NCBI RefSeq assembly: GCF_023856365.1
Contig: NW_026042409.1
Span: 112,001 to 176,000 of the forward strand
DNA from: Brienomyrus brachyistius
Lineage: Eukaryota > Chordata > Actinopteri > Osteoglossiformes > Mormyridae
Length of the DNA stretch: 64,000 bases
Reading direction: 5' to 3'
The notes below the pieces were generated by a model. That model worked only from the letters and a program-made list of their open reading frames with translations. It had not been told where the DNA came from and made no database searches. The position numbers and the translations under genes are program-made. This document shows positions 1 to 7,500 of this stretch, in pieces; position 1 is the stretch's first letter, and each line of letters opens with the position of its first letter.

Positions 1-1
1 A

Positions 2-124
2 GCACCTCTAGCCCTGCTGCAAGGTCATAAAAAAAAAAAGAAAAATAAATCTGGCAGAGGCGTCAGGATTCCCAAGTCTCCATCCGCCAAGAGAAACAGG
101 AAACCCCCCGGGGACATATTTTAA
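2..124 (+). CDS. 3' end of a small basic Maverick/Polinton virion protein (partial)
   Basis: The frame starting at base 2 stays open to a TAA at 122-124 and enters the window without a start, so only the C-terminus of an upstream gene is seen. The visible tail is strongly basic (a run of five lysines, then further Lys/Arg) and ends with the residues PPGDIF. From knowledge of vertebrate Polintons, a small basic virion protein with a Lys/Arg-rich tail ending in a D-I-F type motif commonly lies just upstream of the capsid gene; this is the basis of the call. It lies 27 bp before the capsid ATG on the same strand, as expected for a late cluster. Its role is inferred: a minor or core virion component that could bind DNA or carry a nuclear signal. 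A chance frame is possible, since only 40 codons are visible. Confidence 0.5.
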   Translation, partial: APLALLQGHKKKKKNKSGRGVRIPKSPSAKRNRKPPGDIF

Positions 125-151
125 GAGAGAGAAAACGCAGCGTAAACAAGA

Positions 152-1465
152 ATGGCTCTAGCTCACCGGCTCTCGGCTGAATGTACCAAATCTGAATTGG
201 ACCTGTTTGCGGCCCCTATGACGCAATTATCCATAGATCAGACCAATTATGTAGAAATCAACCCATTAAATTCCATTACCGATCAGGATGTTTTGGATTT
301 CCTAATACCGGGGTCGGGCAATTTCTATGTGGACCTCAACTCTACACTGCTATATCTAAGGCTCAAGATCGTTAGGGCCGATGGAGCCCCCCTGCTTGAC
401 GCCGACCCCTGCGGTATTATACAGTACCCGCTAAACGGCATATTCTCCCAGCTGGATGTGAGTCTGAACGACGTCCTGATCAGTTCTTCGTCGGCCACGC
501 ACCCCTATAGGTCAGTCATAGAGACCCTGCTCAATTTTTCTACGGATACGCTAGAGAGTCAGTTTTCGGCAGGGCTCTGGTACAAAGACGTCGGGGGCGA
601 CTTGGATAGCGTGGACGTCTCAGCGCAGGGCCCCAACGTGGGGTTACAGAAGCGAGCCGCCTTCTGTAGAAACTCTCAGGAGTTTTCTCTGATGGGTCCT
701 ATACACGCCGATATTTTTTTCAGCGAACGAATGCTGTTAAACAACGTGGATATACGCTTAAAGTTTGTAAAGGCTAAAAGCGACTTTAGTCTCATGTGTA
801 GAAATGACACCGATTACGAGCTGAAAATACTGAGGGCCAGCCTGTTTGTGAAAAAAGTGGAGGTCTCCCCGGCGGTGTCACTGGGTCACTCGGCCGCTCT
901 CATGAAAGCAAACGCCCTGTACCCTATAAGCAGGGTAGTCGTTAAAAATTATACGCTGCCCGCACAATCGCGGGTTTGCCCGCAGGACAACCTCTTCCTG
1001 GGCAACTTACCGCGCTACATCGTTTTGGGGATCGTGGACCACGCCGCGTTCGTGGGCACGCGAAACAGAAACCCGTTCAGGTTTCAGCATTGTGACCTGG
1101 AATTTCTGAGCCTCTCAGTCAACGGGCGACACATACCCAGCAAACCGTTCCAGCCCGATTTTAGAGCGAGGCAGTCGGTCAGAGAGTTTTACAACCTTTT
1201 CCTGGCTACAAACAGGCATTTAAAGGATTCGCCCTTATGCATCAACCGCGAGGATTTTGAAAACGGATACTCGCTATTTGCTCTCAATCTCTCCCGAGAC
1301 GACGAGCTGGACGGCGGTGCCCTGTCACCCGCCATCAGCGGCACGTGCCGTCTGGATTTAAGGTTCAGAGCCCCACTACCTCGAACCATGAGTCTCATCG
1401 TCTACGCCTGCTTCGACAGCGTGATTGAAATAAACGCCAAGAGACAGGTTCTGGTGGACTTTTAA
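152..1465 (+). CDS. Maverick/Polinton capsid protein, probable double-jelly-roll major capsid (hexon-like)
   Basis: A 437-residue protein of the family often annotated in animal genomes as 'F54H12.2-like', a hallmark of Mavericks/Polintons and adintoviruses. Recognisable blocks are the N-terminal TQLSIDQTNYVEINPLN, the block around YVDLNSTLLYLRLKIV, then FSQLDVSLNDVLIS and ETLLNF. The first half ends in a strand-rich HADIFFSERMLLNNVDIRL; a second repeat-like half ends in MSLIVYACFDSVIEI. Two strand-rich halves of about 200 residues fit a compact double jelly roll, which would form the capsid shell. The ATG at 152 follows a purine-rich leader and no upstream in-frame start is visible. The gene is intact, followed after 14 bp (a short ATC repeat) by the protease gene. 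I am sure of the family; major versus minor capsid is less certain. Confidence 0.8.
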   Translation: MALAHRLSAECTKSELDLFAAPMTQLSIDQTNYVEINPLNSITDQDVLDFLIPGSGNFYVDLNSTLLYLRLKIVRADGAPLLDADPCGIIQYPLNGIFSQLDVSLNDVLISSSSATHPYRSVIETLLNFSTDTLESQFSAGLWYKDVGGDLDSVDVSAQGPNVGLQKRAAFCRNSQEFSLMGPIHADIFFSERMLLNNVDIRLKFVKAKSDFSLMCRNDTDYELKILRASLFVKKVEVSPAVSLGHSAALMKANALYPISRVVVKNYTLPAQSRVCPQDNLFLGNLPRYIVLGIVDHAAFVGTRNRNPFRFQHCDLEFLSLSVNGRHIPSKPFQPDFRARQSVREFYNLFLATNRHLKDSPLCINREDFENGYSLFALNLSRDDELDGGALSPAISGTCRLDLRFRAPLPRTMSLIVYACFDSVIEINAKRQVLVDF

Positions 1466-1479
1466 TCATCATCATCATC

Positions 1480-2025
1480 ATGAACACTCACCAGCTGGAA
1501 TGCGTTTTACGGCCCCTGCTGGGGGATGCTTTTGGAGGCGTGTGGCCTAGCGATTTATTACCCACCCGCATAGAGACCAGGCCCGCTTTTCTGGTCGCAA
1601 ACACGCATGACCAGAATAGAGAGGGTGAACACTGGATCGGGATAATTTTGGAGCCCCAAGAGGGCAAAGCCTCCTTCTTTGATTCTTACGGTTATCCCCC
1701 CGATTCCCCTTACTACCCAAAGAGTTTTATGAGCTTCTTGGGGAGGCACGCTACCGAAATAAGGTATAATACGCGTCAAGTTCAACATGACTTTTCTTCC
1801 ACGTGCGGGGCCCACGTCGCCTTTTTCCTCTACCGGCGCTTCATGGGACTTTCATTTCAAGAGACTATGATGTTGTACTCTGACGACTTGAGGAAAAACG
1901 ACGCTCTAGTATCCGAGTTTATCAAGAAATATCACAAGTGTATTAGCCGTGTTAATGCCGATAAACTTTCAAAGCCGCAAAATGTATGTTCGTTAAAACT
2001 ATTTAAAGATTGTTATGCTTGTTAG
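1480..2025 (+). CDS. Adenain-like cysteine protease (maturation protease)
   Basis: This 181-residue frame fits the C5/Ulp1-type protease of adenoviruses and Polintons (adenain is about 200 residues). The catalytic set is visible in the right order: His51 in GEHWIGI, an acidic residue Asp68 in FFDSYG, Gln102 in RQVQ and Cys109 in SSTCGAHVAFF. In adenovirus the equivalent enzyme cuts capsid and core precursors during maturation; here likely substrates are the neighbouring capsid and minor virion proteins. The gene follows the capsid gene by 14 bp on the same strand, suggesting shared late expression. Poly(A) signals lie just past the TAG. All catalytic positions are intact, so it could be active. 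Confidence in the family is high; substrates are inferred. Confidence 0.88.
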   Translation: MNTHQLECVLRPLLGDAFGGVWPSDLLPTRIETRPAFLVANTHDQNREGEHWIGIILEPQEGKASFFDSYGYPPDSPYYPKSFMSFLGRHATEIRYNTRQVQHDFSSTCGAHVAFFLYRRFMGLSFQETMMLYSDDLRKNDALVSEFIKKYHKCISRVNADKLSKPQNVCSLKLFKDCYAC

Positions 2026-2041
2026 ATTCATGTTGGGGAAA

Positions 2042-2090
2042 AAATAAAAACGTGACACCCTTTATTCAATAAATTTTACATTTTATTAAC
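2042..2090. terminator. Convergent poly(A) signals between the late + and − gene clusters
   Basis: AATAAA occurs on the + strand at 2043-2048 and 2068-2073, just after the protease stop at 2025. TTTATT (AATAAA on the minus strand) occurs at 2061-2066 and 2082-2087, downstream of the minus-strand gene whose stop is at 2132. The two transcription units therefore meet here. This is a sequence match only; no transcript evidence. Confidence 0.65.
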
Positions 2091-2131
2091 CGACGCGTTT
2101 TAATTCTTTTTCACACACGTATATAAAACAC

Positions 2132-2956
2132 TTAATCGTTGTAATCTATCCACGGAGCATAAGGAGTACCCTTTAAAGGCCATAAACGATATTCTGGGGA
2201 GGAATCGCGCGGTGTGTGAGGGGTTCCCTCAAGCGGTGGTGGTGAGTCGTCAACAATACGTTTTCTACGTCTCCCGAGGTTCTGTTTCACAGGAGGGGAG
2301 GAGGGAGGCGGGGGATCCCTTCCGCCGTAATCTTTAAGATGACTTAGGGCTTTCCTGGCTTGGATGTTACCCACGCTCGTGAGGGGGATGTTTAATTCTG
2401 ATATCACGTTTAAAAAGGGTTCCCAGCCTTTAGGATATCCGCCGGCGTGGGATTTAGGCTGCGATAAAGTTTTCATCAAATCTAAAATATGGGAACCTTT
2501 AATGGGTCTATCTCTGATGATGAGTTCACCCGACTGGGTCCAACGTACAGCCCCGTCGGAATCGAGCAGTTTATGCAAGATGTACCCCACGTTCTTTCTA
2601 GCCCTAGGCGCCACTTGCTGGATAACTTCCTGTACAGATTTGTCCCCAGTCGCGCCGCCGCCGTCAGGCTGTCTCCCCTCCTCCTCCTCCTCGTCCGTTT
2701 TTTCTTTCCGCTCTGTAAGGACAATTTCTCGCCCCTGATTTTCCTCTTTTCGGGCTAGATTCAGATACCTCTGTAGCAATTGGTTGTATCTCTTCACTTT
2801 TTCATCCAGATGCATAGCCGGCTGATTTATTAAACCCTGCATCTGGTGTTCGAGTTCACCCAGGGCCGATTCCCCGATGGTATGCGGGGTCGCCCTCTGG
2901 GTCAGCGTACGCAGTTGCTGGGGGCTGAGCATAAACATTTTCTTGACTTGGCTCAT
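2132..2956 (-). CDS. Conserved Polinton protein of unknown function
   Basis: A 274-residue frame that I recognise by pattern as a common uncharacterised Maverick/Polinton protein. An N-terminal helical part (about residues 1-75) is followed by an acidic tract (TDEEEEEG). A conserved core, about residues 105-205, contains a helix-rich segment, the block GELIIRDRPIKGSHILDL, then WEPFLNVISELNIP and a VGN turn. The C-terminal 64 residues are proline-rich and carry a basic cluster (GRRRKR) that could be a nuclear signal. It is the last gene of the minus-strand cluster, 14 bp after the small pVI-like gene. Its place beside capsid, protease and ATPase suggests a virion or assembly role, but I know of no firm function. 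ATG at 2956-2954 is the only in-frame start near the cluster. Confidence 0.7.
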   Translation of the reverse strand: MSQVKKMFMLSPQQLRTLTQRATPHTIGESALGELEHQMQGLINQPAMHLDEKVKRYNQLLQRYLNLARKEENQGREIVLTERKEKTDEEEEEGRQPDGGGATGDKSVQEVIQQVAPRARKNVGYILHKLLDSDGAVRWTQSGELIIRDRPIKGSHILDLMKTLSQPKSHAGGYPKGWEPFLNVISELNIPLTSVGNIQARKALSHLKDYGGRDPPPPSSPPVKQNLGRRRKRIVDDSPPPLEGTPHTPRDSSPEYRLWPLKGTPYAPWIDYND

Positions 2957-2970
2957 GTTGCTGGAAAAGG

Positions 2971-3312
2971 CTAGTTAGCCGTCTTACCGGCAAACAGGCT
3001 TGTAACGAATGGCAGAGCCACTGATAAGAGCGGTAATAAGAATCCTCCTTTTTGAAGAATTGCCACGCGTTTCCTAGCGACGCTGTTTTTCTTACATGCG
3101 AAAAGTTTAATCAATCTTTTCTGTTTCTTGAGTTTGGTAAATTGAGCTACGGTTAAAGGTATGCGACCTCTTATGAGATTGAGACAGATTTCGGAGAGAG
3201 CCAAAATTATGTCGTTAGATGGGTCAGCCGTAAGAATCTTTTTACGTTTCACCCCCCTCGTCCTCTGTAAAACTTTAAGGGTCGGCAGGTGTTTCCTGAG
3301 ATGTTCGGACAT
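2971..3312 (-). CDS. Small basic/hydrophobic Polinton virion protein (pVI-like candidate)
   Basis: A 113-residue frame of a type found in most vertebrate Polintons between the ATPase and the preceding conserved gene. Residues 1-85 are very basic and probably helical; after a Gly-Gly (ILQKGGF) the tail is a 20-residue hydrophobic, possibly amphipathic helix (FLLPLLSVALPFVTSLF). The layout resembles a membrane-active peptide released beside a Gly-Gly cleavage site, as in adenovirus pVI, and the cluster contains an adenain-like protease. The site does not match the adenain consensus exactly (no M/I/L four residues before the cut), so processing is only an idea. It overlaps no neighbour: 17 bp separate its ATG from the ATPase stop. 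Family recognition is moderate to good; function is inferred. Confidence 0.65.
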   Translation of the reverse strand: MSEHLRKHLPTLKVLQRTRGVKRKKILTADPSNDIILALSEICLNLIRGRIPLTVAQFTKLKKQKRLIKLFACKKNSVARKRVAILQKGGFLLPLLSVALPFVTSLFAGKTAN

Positions 3313-3329
3313 AGCTTAGTAGTGATAAA

Positions 3330-4007
3330 TCAATGGCTCGCCGGTAGAAAGACGATGGGTAACGACCCCGGTAATAATCCGGTCCTGAGTCGGAACTCTT
3401 CTGGGCACGTGGCTCTCAAATCGACCAATAAATAGCCGTGCGCGGGCCCTGTGGCCTCATGGTAGGCATCTAGAAAAAACTTTTTCTGCCAAGGAAACAT
3501 TTGCTGAGCTAAAACTTTGATTTGCATTCTGTCTCGCACATTCTTAAACAGACAATAATAAGTCGTATTTAGGGCTATAGTCCTGCTGTACTTGCCCTGG
3601 TGAAATACGTTCTGCACCAGGTAGATGACCGAGATTTGACGGTGATGTCTGAACCTCGTGAAAGCTTCTGCCACGAGTTTGTTTTCGGACGCGCTGTCCA
3701 TCAAATCATCGATGATTATCAAGGAGCCTGAGGGGAAGCGCTCCTCGTCCTCCCAGCTTTTGGGAAGCCCTTGTATAAATTCAATTTCGCTGATCCGATC
3801 GCGTAGTTCATCATAAAGCGGCTGATGGGAAGCGAAACACCACACAATTTTTTTAACGGGGCCCCCTATGAAACAGTGACTCTGATTTAAAAGCATTTCT
3901 TTAGTGAAATAGGTTTTCCCCGAAGAACTTGCCCCTGCGATTATAGCCGTAAACGGGAGTTCTAAACGGTGATCAAAGTCGACCTCTCTCACGCCGCTAC
4001 CCATCAT
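3330..4007 (-). CDS. FtsK/HerA-type (A32-like) genome-packaging ATPase
   Basis: A P-loop ATPase of the A32/FtsK-HerA class that in Polintons is expected to pump DNA into the capsid. Walker A is GASSSGKT (about residues 25-32 from the chosen start) and Walker B is SLIIIDDL (about 95-102), followed by a sensor-like region ending FLVQN-like (VIYLVQNVFHQG). Length (225 residues) is normal for the family. I start at ATG 4007-4005 rather than the upstream ATG at 4028, because the extra residues are only a Phe-rich stretch encoded by a poly(A/T) run; a second ATG follows immediately. It is the first gene of the rightmost minus-strand trio and lies beside the small virion protein. Intact motifs suggest it could function. 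Confidence 0.88.
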   Translation of the reverse strand: MMGSGVREVDFDHRLELPFTAIIAGASSSGKTYFTKEMLLNQSHCFIGGPVKKIVWCFASHQPLYDELRDRISEIEFIQGLPKSWEDEERFPSGSLIIIDDLMDSASENKLVAEAFTRFRHHRQISVIYLVQNVFHQGKYSRTIALNTTYYCLFKNVRDRMQIKVLAQQMFPWQKKFFLDAYHEATGPAHGYLLVDLRATCPEEFRLRTGLLPGSLPIVFLPASH

Positions 4008-4075
4008 TTTGCAAAAAAAAAAAAACACACTGACGAAACGGTAAATACTGCCCTAATCTTTTAAATCTTTCCGAC

Positions 4076-4076
<1 letters not shown>

Positions 4077-4146
<70 letters not shown>
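4077..4146. repeat. (AC)35 microsatellite
   Basis: An uninterrupted AC dinucleotide run of 70 bp in the spacer between the polymerase stop and the ATPase start. It produces a spurious Val-Cys-rich minus-strand frame. Length is likely polymorphic. Confidence 0.97.
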
Positions 4147-4150
<4 letters not shown>

Positions 4151-4259
4151 AAACCACTGCTGGAGGGGTGTCAGCTTTCACAGACACAGAGTGCATGGGT
4201 AAGTTTTTAATAAAAACTCTTGTGATAAATGTACAAAACATTTCAGTACACAAGTTTGA

Positions 4260-4545
4260 AAATAAAAAACATCTTACTAGGAACATTTTAAAAACATCTT
4301 AAAACATCTTTCATTTTTAAAAACATCTTACTATGAACATTTTAAAAACATCATACTATGATCATTTTAAAAACATCTTTGATTTTTAGAAAACATCTTT
4401 GTAAAAAACTTTTCATTTTTAAAAACATCTTACTAGGAACATTTCTCAGTTTAAAACATTTGTACATCTTACTTTGATTTTAAAAAACATCTTTGAAAAA
4501 AACTTTTCATTTTAAAACAAATGAACATCTTTGATTTTTAGAAAA
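4260..4545. repeat. Degenerate A/T-rich tandem repeat with core AAAACATCTT
   Basis: The core AAACATCTT or AACATTTTAAAAACATC recurs about a dozen times with irregular spacing of 10-30 bp. Some copies share a longer unit (ACATCTTACTAGGAACATTTT). It lies just downstream of the polymerase stop on the minus strand, so it would form a 3' UTR or spacer. No ORF of note. Confidence 0.8.
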
Positions 4546-4585
4546 AACTTTAAAAGCCCTTTTGCGATGCTGCTAGTTTTACATT

Positions 4586-7500
4586 TCAGTAACCGAAAGG
4601 CAGAGTTTCCCCGCTAGCCAGCAATCTGCGTTTGTCGTAGACGACCCTGACCTTTTTATCTAGAGGCCTATTAAACAGGCGAAAGCTTTTCATGTCGCGT
4701 TCGATTTTGTTGTACTGCGTCATTATAGCGGGGTTATTCCTACAACCTCCGATGTAGTTTTCAATCAATCCGATCATACTGTCAAAGTTTACCTTTTGAC
4801 AGGTTTCGTAATTTAGAGTTATACCCTTACATTTCATTTGTGTTTTCCCGTTGTTGAGTCGGTAACAGTAACTTTTTGGTCCCAGCGCACCCCACGAAGC
4901 AATGTATTCGTCGGGGGCTAATTCGGACGTCAGCTCGCCCAGGTAATTGCCTAAGGTCGGGTCATATTCACCAGGCCTGCTTATGTACACGATGCTGTCG
5001 GTGTCGTGATACAGCACCCTCCGCCCCAATCTTTCCAGTTCTTTGTAAAGCGTCAACCGACCCCACGCGGTAGTTTGACACGCTATGAATATGTTAGTCT
5101 TTCCCGGCGGCACTTTGTAGGAAGACTTGAAACGCCAGCGGATGAGGGCGACCTCGTCGTTGACAAACGCGAAGCTGGAAATCTCGTACAGGTCCGAGCA
5201 GAAAAAATTAAAAAATTCCCCCGGGTCAGACACTATACATGTCTGGAGCATGTTGCTCCTCTGCGCCAGTTTACCCCACAGAGAGTTAAGCAGAAGTTTG
5301 GACACTTGCCGCTTCCCTTCATTAGACACTATCTGATCGGGCTCCAATTCGATCCCCTCACGCTCGAGATAGTTTTTTATGTACTCCCTGCGACCCACGT
5401 CATCGGTCGCGTCGTCGGGGTACCCCGAAGCCTGCTGCTTCACTTTGAGAAAGGTTTTAATGTAATCTCTAAACAGGTCGCCGCTGGTCTGGGGAAAATG
5501 CCACACTTCGTGCACCTTCACGACCGAATAGCCCCTCTCTAAAGCCAGATTTACCTCCGCTGAGACCCAGACACCTGTTAGCTCCCGCTCTGCGTCGGAA
5601 TGCCCGCAGGTCCCCTCCTGTCTGTTCTCGATCGCGCATGTCCTGCAGAGGGTAAACACTAGTTTCCCATTTGGCAGTCTGCTGGGTAGGACGGGGAAAA
5701 ACAGCTCGCGCGGGGTGTTGACCGTGGCTTTGATCAGGCCAAAGTATTCATTCAGAGGCTTAAAATTCGAATGAATGATTTCCGGGTGCCCCACGGGGAA
5801 TTCACATTTAGCCAGAGTGTACGGGTACAGCGACGTGAAATCCACGTAGCGGACGCGCTCTTGCCCCGTGACGTCGTAACGCAGGCGAATCGCCGACGTC
5901 CGACCCCCAAACAGCGCTTCTCGCGGCCTTAGGGGCTCAGGGGGCTCAAAGTCTGACAGGAAACGCTGTACCTGTGGGTCGTGAGTTTTAGCGTGAGCCC
6001 ATTCGTGTTCCCAGATGGATTCCACGTTCATATTAAACTCTTGCCGCAACGACTCGAGTTTTTCCCTTGTTTTAACGTACAGGGCACCGAAGCTCTCGCG
6101 GGTCAGGGGGCAGATATCGTGTTCGTTGTTGCAGGTAGGACAGCCGTGAAACTGACAGCCTAGAAACTCGAAAGCCCATTTCTCCCCCTCAATCTCGGCG
6201 TATCCGTCTAGGTGAAAGCGCCCCACACTCACTTCACCCCCGCGCAGCGCGTGTCGAATTTCGATGCCGCGCGCGCGCCCGATGAATTCCAGCCACTGGA
6301 TGGACACGCTCGAATAACTTTTGTATTGCCTCCTGTAATCCCATACATCCGGGATCGCGATCGTATCTCTGGGCAGGAAATTTGTCCTGTAAACTAGCAA
6401 CGCGGCCGAAGCGATGGTGGCCGCGGAGAAGGGATCGCAACCCGTGAGCGTTTTAAACTCCCGCAGGAAGCGCAAGCAGCCCTCTCTCAGAATCTCCACA
6501 TCGTTCTTACAGTAAGCGATCATCTCTTTGTGAAAATTAAAGGTCTGGTGCTTTACACTGTCGTACCATTGATAAAACTTGTCGCGTTCTTTGCCGGACA
6601 TTTGATCGGGCCCAAATTGATCGGGAGGGGGGTAGGGCCCCAAGTAATTAAAGTTTTCCACGTCTGTGAAATGATGCGGAAAATAGCCTTTTCGCATCTG
6701 AGTCGAGCATCCCATCGCATCGGGGATTTTTCTCAACGGCATGCTTAGAAAGGAGTGACTGTCGATGTACCTTTGCTCAAACACGCTGTCCAGGATGAGG
6801 ATGATTTTATTCCCCTGCGATACCACACGCGGTTCCACGCCTTCCTTCACCATCGCGTTCAGTATGATGTAATTATCGAATGCCTTACCGTAGTGACTAA
6901 TGAAACAGACGCCTCTATAACAGGGCGCCCTGAAATGTCTGAGAAACTGTAGCGCGCAGTTGGGCCCCTCGGCGGTCATTGTCTCGTTCTGATCGGAGAT
7001 GGCGCACACGTAAACCGGGATATGGGTACCCGACCTCTGAGATGTTTCAAAGTCAAAAAACACATATTCGGGGGGCTTTTTACGCCCCTCACCCCTTTCG
7101 GCCCGTTCCCCTATGTTAGGCTTCTCGGGAGGATTTAGATAGCAGAGATGTGGGGTGGATATGTCTGACACGGCCGTGTGGAGTTTAGCGTCGCAGATAT
7201 TACATTTTACTGCTTTACACGAGTGCGGTTTTGGGTTCTCGGGACTTTGGTAGTATCTGAGCCCGCAGGCTTTGCATTTTCTGAACTTGTCACAGGGGGT
7301 AGCGAGCTCCCCCCTAACTGGGCAGACTCTAGGCGTACGGTGGCGCTCAAAGCAGGTGTCATTTAAACATCTGAAATTACAACGCTCACATAGTATCGCC
7401 GGTGTGCTTTCACCTTCTCTGCAATTAGTCTGACAGACGCTACAAAATTTTTCGCATTGATGAGAGTGAGGCGAATCGTACCCTTTGAAACAGCTCGGGC

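Noticed and set aside
1189..1398. Minus-strand frame inside the capsid gene
   Set aside because: Shadow of the capsid reading frame with no recognisable content.
4053..4286. 77-codon minus frame rich in Val-Cys
   Set aside because: It is the translated AC microsatellite.
5006..5542. 178-codon + strand frame within the polymerase gene
   Set aside because: Antisense shadow of the conserved polymerase domain; no family match.
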